DNA from: an uncultured Alphaproteobacteria bacterium | GTDB lineage: Bacteria; Pseudomonadota; Alphaproteobacteria; Rhodobacterales; Rhodobacteraceae | Reading direction: 5' to 3' | Assembly (NCBI GenBank): GCA_902580265.1 | Contig: CACHJY010000031.1 | Coordinates: 1-11,993 of the forward strand | DNA length: 11,993 nucleotides | In this document: one piece after another, positions 6,634 to 11,993 of the stretch | How positions within the stretch are numbered: the stretch's first letter is position 1 | Layout of the letters: every line of letters starts with the position of its first letter | Notes under the pieces: generated by a model | The model's database searches: none | What the model saw: only the letters and a program-made list of their open reading frames with translations | Told to the model about the DNA's origin: nothing | Program-made: the position numbers and the translations under genes

Positions 6634-8313
6634 TTGAATATTTTAAATATAATTTTCCAAGTTATAGTCTTTGGAACTCTTACAGGTAGTATAGTATCAA
6701 TATTTTCAGTCGGTTTTGTTCTTGGCGTTAAAAAAATTTCTAATTTTAGGATCCAAAATAGCTCATGTTTATTTGAGGTAGCAGGTCAATGCTTTAGTGT
6801 AACTCCATTTTTTTTTCTAATATTGGCTGCAGTTTTAATAATTATTGTTAAAAGTTTACTTAATATATCTCGATACCATGGACCCGCTGATGTAATTTTG
6901 AGCGCCCACAGCCCAACAACCGAGCTAGATACGAAAACAGGATTCCTGTCAACATTTTCTGCTTTTATCTCTGCTAGTGGTGGCGCATCGGTTGGACAAT
7001 ATGGACCGTTAGTCCATCTAGGAGGTACAATTGGAAATTTTATCAATAGAAGAATTTCTGGACTTTTATCGAAGGACATTTTCATAGGTTGTGGGGTGGC
7101 TGCCGCTATTTCGGCTGGTTTTAACTCTCCGATTGGAGGAATAATTTTTGCCCATGAAGCGATACTAAGACATTTCTCTTTTAGAGCCATTGCACCGATA
7201 GCGTTAAGTAGTGTTGTGAGTTCCACTCTAACTACTTATTTTTTTCCATCTGGAATATTATTTCAAAATACTGACGCCAACATTTCATTGTTACCCGCCG
7301 TCTCTCTTTCCTTATTACTCGGGCCAGTTTGCGCATTAGTAGCGGTTATTTTCATGAAAAGCTTACTTAACTTACAAAAGAATATTAGTAATATATCTCC
7401 TAATGAAATAACCAGAATTATTCTAGCAGTTGTTATATGTGGGGCACTAGGTGGATTTATACCAGAAATACTCGGACTTGGCGGAGAGACTATAACCGGA
7501 ATTCTTAATGATAGCTATTCAGTTACTTTTATGTTTGTGGTTTTGTTCCTAAAACTATTTGTAACAGTTATATGCTTAAGTATGGGTTTTTTTGGAGGAG
7601 TTTTTTCACCGGCACTAGTTCTTGGGGCCGCGGTCGGCGGCATTTTTACATTTTTTGGAAATTATTTGAATTTAGGACTATTTGGCGATGCATTGGTCTT
7701 AGCGGGAATGGCTGCTCTTTCCGCTTCGGTTATCGGTGCTCCCATAGCAACCATTGTGATTATTTTTGAATTGACGCATTCTTATGACCTTGCATTTGTA
7801 TCGATAATATGTGTTGCGGGTTCTTGCCTTATAAGCTCTTTATATTTCGGTCACTCCTTTTTCGATAAACAATTAATTTCAAGAAACTTTAAAATTTCAA
7901 GAGGTAGAACCGAAATATTATTATCCGAAATATCTGTAGAATCTCTTGCAAAGAAAAACGAATACTTAGCGGTGTCCGCCAACATAAATAAAAAGGAACT
8001 ATTACATTTATTTGAAAAAAGTGGCTTTACAGAAGCCAATTTATTGGATGAAAGTGGCAAACTCATAGGTAAAACCAAAGTTAATTATGTTTTATCGGAA
8101 GCCTCAAAAAATATAATTCAGGAAAAAAACCCTTTATGCATCGAAAAAACATCTACAATCTCAGACGCTATCGTAAAAGTCAGCAACTTTGTAGGGGAAA
8201 GTATTCCAGTTACTGACAAAGACGGTATTCTGATAGGTGTTGTTACTGAGTCAGACCTTTTTTTAGAATATCTAAAAGTTCAAGACCAAATTTCAGAAAT
8301 AGAGAAAGACTAG
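6634..8313 (+). CDS. ClC-family chloride channel/transporter with C-terminal CBS pair
   Basis: This 559-residue inner-membrane protein has about ten hydrophobic segments over residues 5-408, then a cytosolic region with two CBS domains (about 432-490 and 495-550; GESIPVTDKDGILIGVVTES is a typical CBS core). ClC landmarks are GASVGQYGPLVHLGGTIG (118-134), AGFNSPIGGIIFAHEAIL (161-178) and FFGGVFSPALVLGAAVGG (319-336), matching the anion-pathway loops GxxGP and GxFxP. The gating glutamate of the GREGP motif is replaced by Tyr123, and the internal proton glutamate (E203 in E. coli ClcA) by Ala176, next to the retained Glu175. Known proton-coupled exchangers need both, so passive or altered transport is more likely than 2Cl-/H+ exchange. 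CBS pairs often bind adenine nucleotides. The only start is a TTG at 6634 with a weak upstream purine run; an in-frame stop at 6619-6621 rules out a longer form. No obvious link to flagella. Confidence 0.9.
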   Translation: MNILNIIFQVIVFGTLTGSIVSIFSVGFVLGVKKISNFRIQNSSCLFEVAGQCFSVTPFFFLILAAVLIIIVKSLLNISRYHGPADVILSAHSPTTELDTKTGFLSTFSAFISASGGASVGQYGPLVHLGGTIGNFINRRISGLLSKDIFIGCGVAAAISAGFNSPIGGIIFAHEAILRHFSFRAIAPIALSSVVSSTLTTYFFPSGILFQNTDANISLLPAVSLSLLLGPVCALVAVIFMKSLLNLQKNISNISPNEITRIILAVVICGALGGFIPEILGLGGETITGILNDSYSVTFMFVVLFLKLFVTVICLSMGFFGGVFSPALVLGAAVGGIFTFFGNYLNLGLFGDALVLAGMAALSASVIGAPIATIVIIFELTHSYDLAFVSIICVAGSCLISSLYFGHSFFDKQLISRNFKISRGRTEILLSEISVESLAKKNEYLAVSANINKKELLHLFEKSGFTEANLLDESGKLIGKTKVNYVLSEASKNIIQEKNPLCIEKTSTISDAIVKVSNFVGESIPVTDKDGILIGVVTESDLFLEYLKVQDQISEIEKD

Positions 8314-8754
8314 TTATGCGGAGATATCAACCGCCTGCTGAAGGTCGTTATCTGCAGTTGTAAAAGCTTCAATTGCATTATTATTAATATTTGCCTGGGA
8401 GTCTGTTTCGTCCACTAGGTCATTTGCCCTTATCTCAATATCGGCAACTCTGTTTTCTAAAGCCCTTTCGGTAGTTAAATCAATAGGGCTAAAGTTTTCT
8501 AAAGGTGGTCTCAAGTCTAGCCCTGACGTGATCGTATCTTCTGGAGGCCTTATCGCAACACGTGACTCAATAGGTGGTGCAAACGAATTATTGGCATCCG
8601 AATCCATCACTCTAGGGGTTACGTCAACAACCTGATCTGCCAGTTCAACTTCTGGTATGGAACTTGCATCAGAAACAGCAGTACTTGTAATGGATCTATT
8701 ACTCGTGCTCTGTTGGGCTATAGGTGCCTGATTTGTTAAAATAGAATCAACCAT
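8314..8754 (-). CDS. Hypothetical acidic protein without lysine or cysteine
   Basis: A 146-codon frame running leftward from ATG 8754 to a stop at 8314-8316 that abuts the ClC stop (8311-8313) with no gap. The protein is rich in Asp, Glu, Asn, Ser, Thr, Ala and Pro, has no Lys, Cys, Trp, Tyr or His, and looks disordered in its first half (STSNRSITSTAVSDASS). It is probably helical near the C-terminus (TERALENRVADIEIRANDLV). Total absence of lysine is striking where AAA is otherwise a favoured codon. It has no signal peptide and no domain I recognise. Divergent fliS starts 46 bases away, so a flagellar role (for example a FlaG-like or exported accessory protein) is possible but unproven. No Shine-Dalgarno precedes the ATG; ATG 8607 is an alternative start. 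It could also be a chance frame. Confidence 0.5.
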   Translation of the reverse strand: MVDSILTNQAPIAQQSTSNRSITSTAVSDASSIPEVELADQVVDVTPRVMDSDANNSFAPPIESRVAIRPPEDTITSGLDLRPPLENFSPIDLTTERALENRVADIEIRANDLVDETDSQANINNNAIEAFTTADNDLQQAVDISA

Positions 8755-8799
8755 GTTGAGAGAGTATCACGATTAGCTACCAATATCAATGTTATAAAA

Positions 8800-9180
8800 A
8801 TGAAGCACATTAGCGCCGCAACACAATATCAAAATACCGATCGGATGGAAGTAACACACTCAGATGACAACTCCATTCTTATAAAATGTTTTGACGAGCT
8901 TATAAAGTCAGTAAAGAATTTTCAAAAAAATATAGTGCCTAATTCAGAAAATTTCAGAAAAAAGTCATCCAGCTTTTCTCGTGCTTTGACAATTTTATAT
9001 ACTCTTCAGTCAAGCATAGATTTTGAAAAAGATCTTAAAGTCGCTAAAAGCCTTTTTCAAATATATGAGTATACTAGGGTAACATTAATAGAGGAATTTA
9101 AAAGCTGTAAGATAAATAAAAGCACAAATGCCTTGACCGCATTGGCCGAAATAAGGGATAGTTGGAGGTCTATAAGCTAA
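8800..9180 (+). CDS. fliS: FliS-family flagellin export chaperone (copy 2)
   Basis: 126 residues with the FliS pattern. QYQNTDRMEVTHSDDNSILIKCFDELIKSV matches the N-terminal 'AYq...v..as...Li..lyd..i' module in two steps: QYQNTDRMEVTH, then ILIKCFDELI. RALTILYTLQSSIDFEKDLKVAK is the central helix, and it ends ALAEIRDSWRSIS, the classic FliS C-terminal 'l..lr.aW' helix. It chaperones flagellin in the cytosol and may bind FliT/FliW-type partners. The ATG at 8800 keeps the conserved QYQ segment, but there is no Shine-Dalgarno before it. A fliT-like gene starts 9 bases after its stop, so the two form an operon. This copy lies in the canonical place next to the flagellar regulators, so it is the likelier orthologue of Vibrio/Pseudomonas fliS, while the copy at 3009 is the extra one. 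Confidence 0.85.
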   Translation: MKHISAATQYQNTDRMEVTHSDDNSILIKCFDELIKSVKNFQKNIVPNSENFRKKSSSFSRALTILYTLQSSIDFEKDLKVAKSLFQIYEYTRVTLIEEFKSCKINKSTNALTALAEIRDSWRSIS

Positions 9181-9188
9181 ATCTTAAT

Positions 9189-9482
9189 ATGGCGCATGAA
9201 CATTTAAATAAAATAAAGTTACTGCAGGGAATGATAGAGTCTGCTCTAGAAAAAAGTGAATTCGAAAAATTAGCAAGTCTCTCAACTGAACTAGAAAGTT
9301 CTATCAAAAGCTTAGCTGAGGATCCGTTAAGTAAAAGTAGCATGACAAAAGACGAGTTAGCTCAACTCCGGATATTATTACAAAGTGTTGAAAAATATCA
9401 GAAGGAAACGTCCTTAAAGTTTAAAAACTACACACTGGAAGTTTCGCGTAAACGAAAAATGCATCAAGCATATAAGCAGTAG
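9189..9482 (+). CDS. FliT-like flagellar chaperone (small helical protein)
   Basis: 97 residues, almost wholly helical and charged, with heptad-like runs (LNKIKLLQGMIESALEKSEF, ASLSTELESSIKSLAED, ELAQLRILLQSVEKYQ) and the ending RKRKMHQAYKQ. The short AY-containing basic tail, size and position right after fliS match FliT/FlaI-type proteins, which chaperone the filament cap FliD. Sequence conservation in this family is low, so the call rests mainly on context. The ATG at 9189 lies 9 bases after the fliS stop. The strong GGAGG at 9164-9168 is too far away (20 bases), so initiation is probably by coupling to fliS. An in-frame TTG at 9162 overlapping fliS is the alternative start. Its stop lies only 5 bases from the stop of the convergent regulator gene. 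Confidence 0.6.
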   Translation: MAHEHLNKIKLLQGMIESALEKSEFEKLASLSTELESSIKSLAEDPLSKSSMTKDELAQLRILLQSVEKYQKETSLKFKNYTLEVSRKRKMHQAYKQ

Positions 9483-9487
9483 ACCTG

Positions 9488-10567
9488 TTAACTTTTATTA
9501 GAAATCCCATATTTTTTCATTTTTTCAATTAAGGTAGTTCTTCTAAGTTTAAGGGCGTCAGAAGCTTGACTTACCATTCCATCCGTCTTTTGTAGGGCTG
9601 CTTCGATCATCACGATTTCAATTTCGCTTAGGTGACGTCTTAGATCCATTTTATCAAAATATAAAAACCAATCCTTGTATTGCTCTGGTTTAGGTATAGG
9701 CAAACTATCTGTTTCTTCATCTTTTTCCAGGGTTGAAATGTCAGCCAACTCAGTTGATGCAGCCCACAATTCATCTTGCTCCTCATCGCGGTCAGGGACT
9801 TTGAGTCGTAAAAGATTTTCTTTGACGTTATCACCCGATACAGACCTATCATTAAATAGCACGGATGCTCTTTCAATTACATTTCGAAGCTCTCTAACAT
9901 TTCCTGGCCAGTTATAATTTGATAAAACCTTAAGAGCATCTTCACTAAAGTTTACCTTAATGTCTTGTCCTGAAAATTTTATTTTTTCTATAATCCCTTG
10001 GATAAGTATAGGAACATCTACTGCCCTCGCGGCTAGGGTTGGTACGTCAATTGGAAAAACATTAATCCTGTAAAATAGATCTGCTCTAAATTCTCCCTTT
10101 TCAACTTTTTTATCAAGGTCTTGGTGAGTAGCACATACTAAACGAAACTTAACATCAACTTCTTTGTTTGAGCCTACTCTTTGTATTTTTCGGCTCTCTA
10201 GCACTCTCAATAGTTTTGATTGTAGCGGAAGCGGCATATCTCCTATTTCATCTAAAAAAATAGTGCCATTATTAGCTTGCTCAAATCTACCCGGTCTTGC
10301 ACGATCTGCACCGGTAAAAGCCCCTTTTTCGTGCCCAAAAAGCTCAGACTCTAAAAGCTCTGATGGAATTGCTGCACAATTAACAGAAACATTATTTCCT
10401 TTTCTACCCGATGCTAGGTGTAAAGCCTCTGCAACTAGCTCTTTACCAGTGCCCGTTTCTCCCTGAATCAAAACAGTTGTATTAGATTTTGAAACCATCT
10501 CTATTAGTTTTTTCATTTCTTTTACTGCTAAAGAGTTTCCCAAAATGATTTCTTCTATTGCCTGCAT
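9488..10567 (-). CDS. Sigma-54 activator, FleQ/FlrA-type, lacking the N-terminal regulatory domain
   Basis: 359 residues from ATG 10567. The AAA+ sigma-54 interaction domain starts almost at once: GETGTGKE Walker A at 36-43, GAFTGA sigma-54 loop at 82-87, FLDEIGDM Walker B at about 104-111, [13 protein letters not shown], and [16 protein letters not shown]. The C-terminus is a Fis-type helix-turn-helix, [20 protein letters not shown], with the RRTTL.EKM.KYG sequence typical of FleQ/FlrA, the master activators of polar flagellar genes. FleQ itself has about 140 more N-terminal residues and an LFRS c-di-GMP-contact motif before the AAA+ domain; both are absent. A linker of about 80 mostly acidic residues separates AAA+ and HTH. 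The frame extends to a TTG at 10588, which adds only 7 residues. No sigma-54 promoter precedes it, consistent with a class I regulator. Confidence 0.88.
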   Translation of the reverse strand: MQAIEEIILGNSLAVKEMKKLIEMVSKSNTTVLIQGETGTGKELVAEALHLASGRKGNNVSVNCAAIPSELLESELFGHEKGAFTGADRARPGRFEQANNGTIFLDEIGDMPLPLQSKLLRVLESRKIQRVGSNKEVDVKFRLVCATHQDLDKKVEKGEFRADLFYRINVFPIDVPTLAARAVDVPILIQGIIEKIKFSGQDIKVNFSEDALKVLSNYNWPGNVRELRNVIERASVLFNDRSVSGDNVKENLLRLKVPDRDEEQDELWAASTELADISTLEKDEETDSLPIPKPEQYKDWFLYFDKMDLRRHLSEIEIVMIEAALQKTDGMVSQASDALKLRRTTLIEKMKKYGISNKS

Positions 10568-10631
10568 ATATCTCAGTCTTCTTGTCAATATTTTAACTTA
10601 TATTAACATGCCATATGAAAAAATATAGGAG

Positions 10632-10661
10632 AAAAGTCAAATTTTTGAACGCCTGACTTTT
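10632..10661. promoter_or_regulatory. Inverted repeat with FleQ-box-like half, candidate operator
   Basis: AAAAGTCA (10632-10639) and its exact complement TGACTTTT (10654-10661) lie 22 bp apart centre to centre, two helical turns. Within it, GTCA-AATTTT-TGAA (10636-10649) resembles the FleQ box GTCA-N6-TGAC except for the last base. It sits 65 bp before the minus-strand regulator ATG and about 115 bp upstream of the sigma-54 promoter core, a usual enhancer distance. The likely binder is the FleQ-like protein encoded alongside. The site is predicted, not proven. Confidence 0.45.
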
Positions 10662-10748
10662 TCAATTAGATAACTTTAGTGTGTCTCAAAATGTAAAAAA
10701 ATATCTAAATTTCAATAACTTAATAAAAAAAATAAATAAAAGAATACT

Positions 10749-10765
10749 TTGGCCCACTTTTTGCC
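10749..10765 (+). promoter_or_regulatory. Sigma-54 (RpoN) promoter for the flrC-like gene
   Basis: TTGGCCCACTTTTTGC places GG at 10751-10752 and GC at 10763-10764 with exactly 10 bases between, the invariant -24/-12 spacing; the consensus is TGGCAC-N5-TTGC. Transcription should start near 10776. That leaves a leader of about 18 bases containing the Shine-Dalgarno AAGGAG (10781-10786), 7 bases before ATG 10794. This also rules out the upstream TTG at 10749 as a start, because it lies inside the promoter. Confidence 0.85.
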
Positions 10766-10793
10766 TTTAACAGAATGTCAAAGGAGAACAGGT

Positions 10794-11984
10794 ATGTTAA
10801 ACGTTATTATTGAACCAGAGGGCTTGCCCTTCTCAATAAAGTTGAGAGAAATTCTTGAAGATCGACAAGTAACTGTTGATTTTACAAAAAACAATGAGAA
10901 AGCGAATTTTGAGAAAATAAGTACAACGGTCTCTGACACCTGTTTTCTTTGCTCAAAAAAATATTTTGACTCTATCAATGGTCCAGCTGGGCTTATCGAG
11001 ATGGCTAAGAGCTATAAAGCTAAAGCTATCATTGTTATTAGCCAGAAGGACAACTCTTTCTGGGTAAAAGAAGATTTAGGTGGAAAACTATTATATATCA
11101 ATTTCCCTAAGGACAATGAAGGAGGAGACACTCCAAATGAGTATGGTTTTCAGATGGTTGCAACGCTAGTCACAAAGAACAATCAATTCATCGCCGGAGA
11201 TCAAATCACAAAAAAATTGGTAAAGCTTGCAGAGAGGGTTGCAAAGACGGATGTTACAGTTTTTATAAATGGACCAACAGGGACTGGTAAAGAAGTTTTG
11301 TCAAAATTCATTCATAGTAATTCATCCAGAAGCAACAGCCCATTTGTTGGCATAAACTGTGCAGCCATCCCTGAAAATATGCTAGAGGCAATTCTATTCG
11401 GACATGAAAAAGGAGCGTTTACCGGTGCATCCAGCCCAAACAAAGGAATATTCAGAGCTGCAGATGGTGGGACCTTGCTATTAGATGAAATAAGTGAGAT
11501 GCCACTCAGTCTACAAGCAAAAATACTTAGAGTTCTTCAAGAAAAAATTGTAACTCCAATTGGTTCACAGAAAGATTCGCCGGTGGATGTAAGGGTGATA
11601 GCAACTACTAATAGAAATATGCTAGAGGAAATAAAAAAGGGAACTTTCAGGGAGGACCTTTATTACAGACTAAACGTTTTTCCTCTTGCTACATCACACT
11701 TAAGTGACAGAAGAGATGATATTATAGCTCTGACCACAGCGCTACTGTACAGACATTGTAAATCGATTGATGAGCTTCCATGGTTAAAAAAATCAGCATT
11801 GAAAACGCTTCTAGATCATAGTTGGCCAGGAAACGTTAGAGAATTAGAGAATATTGTTCAAAGGGCTTTAGTTCTTTGCACGGAAAAAGAAATTTGTTCA
11901 ACTGATATTGTTATCGATAACAATCCCCTAAATGTTTCAACAAATTCATTAATGGATAAAAATTCACAACAGCTAGCAATTTGA
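10794..11984 (+). CDS. Sigma-54 activator, FlrC/FlbD-type, lacking a DNA-binding domain
   Basis: 396 residues. The first 125 or so (MLNVIIEPEGLPFSIKLREI onward) resemble a degenerate receiver domain: the strand where a phospho-acceptor Asp would lie reads DTCFLCSKK, and no acidic pocket is visible. The AAA+ domain is complete: GPTGTGKE at 160-167, [10 protein letters not shown] with the sigma-54 loop at 207-212, GTLLLDEISEM at 226-236, FREDLYYRLNVFPL and [17 protein letters not shown]. Block spelling such as NCAAIPENMLEAILFGHEKG and the DEISEM motif is of the FlrC/FleR/FlbD kind that switches on hook and basal-body genes. After the AAA+ domain only about 35 residues remain (ending NSQQLAI), and the Fis-type helix-turn-helix is missing. 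The stop lies 9 bases before the window end, and a GAGG there may serve a next gene. The start is fixed by AAGGAG 7 bases upstream and the sigma-54 promoter. Confidence 0.85.
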   Translation: MLNVIIEPEGLPFSIKLREILEDRQVTVDFTKNNEKANFEKISTTVSDTCFLCSKKYFDSINGPAGLIEMAKSYKAKAIIVISQKDNSFWVKEDLGGKLLYINFPKDNEGGDTPNEYGFQMVATLVTKNNQFIAGDQITKKLVKLAERVAKTDVTVFINGPTGTGKEVLSKFIHSNSSRSNSPFVGINCAAIPENMLEAILFGHEKGAFTGASSPNKGIFRAADGGTLLLDEISEMPLSLQAKILRVLQEKIVTPIGSQKDSPVDVRVIATTNRNMLEEIKKGTFREDLYYRLNVFPLATSHLSDRRDDIIALTTALLYRHCKSIDELPWLKKSALKTLLDHSWPGNVRELENIVQRALVLCTEKEICSTDIVIDNNPLNVSTNSLMDKNSQQLAI

Positions 11985-11993
11985 GGTTTTAAA

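Noticed and set aside
6786..7226. 146-codon minus-strand ORF inside the ClC gene
   Set aside because: Opposite-strand shadow of an unambiguous membrane-protein gene; the product has no recognisable features.
10568..10700. Sigma-70 promoter for the FleQ-like gene
   Set aside because: On the minus strand a TTGACT is followed at 17-19 bases only by poor -10 matches (CATATG, TATGGC), so I could not support a specific site.
1..11993. CRISPR arrays, tRNA or rRNA genes, insertion sequences
   Set aside because: No regularly spaced repeats, cloverleaf-like sequence, rRNA segments or transposase motifs were seen.

Overview
This is AT-rich bacterial DNA. The gene content (two FliS-type chaperones, a FliT-like protein, a FleQ/FlrA-type regulator, an FlrC/FlbD-type sigma-54 activator, sigma-28 and sigma-54 promoter matches, pseudaminic acid genes) points to a flagellated Gram-negative proteobacterium. 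The order fliS - fliT-like - fleQ-like - flrC-like recalls the polar-flagellum cluster of gammaproteobacteria (Vibrio, Pseudomonas). I cannot place it further. The left part looks like a flagellin-glycosylation island and the right part like a flagellar regulatory locus.

Positions 1-6090, glycosylation island. It holds the 3' end of an unidentified gene overlapping pseF (CMP-pseudaminic acid synthetase), a decayed radical-SAM gene, pseC (the pseudaminic acid pathway aminotransferase, minus strand), a first fliS with its own sigma-28-like promoter, a 56-codon stub of an asparagine-synthase-type amidotransferase, a frameshifted relic of a TPR glycosyltransferase, and a largely intact TPR glycosyltransferase of the same family. 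At least three of the genes here are remnants, so the island is eroding while pseF, pseC and one glycosyltransferase stay open. Together these could make and attach a nonulosonic acid to flagellin; pseB, pseH, pseG, pseI and the flagellin gene are not in the window.

Positions 6092-8754. An unrecognised 165-codon gene with a non-ATG start is followed by a ClC-family chloride channel/transporter with two CBS domains. That ClC lacks both glutamates that couple chloride to protons in exchangers. Facing it is a lysine-free, cysteine-free acidic ORF whose stop codon directly abuts the ClC stop.

Positions 8800-11993, regulatory locus. A second fliS and a fliT-like gene converge, with a 5-base gap, on a sigma-54 activator that has a FleQ-type helix-turn-helix but no N-terminal regulatory domain. 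Divergent from it is a second sigma-54 activator that has a degenerate N-terminal domain but no DNA-binding domain. The shared 226-bp intergenic region carries an exact GG-N10-GC sigma-54 promoter in front of the HTH-less activator and a FleQ-box-like palindrome. This pair of activators with complementary missing domains is the most interesting feature of the window.
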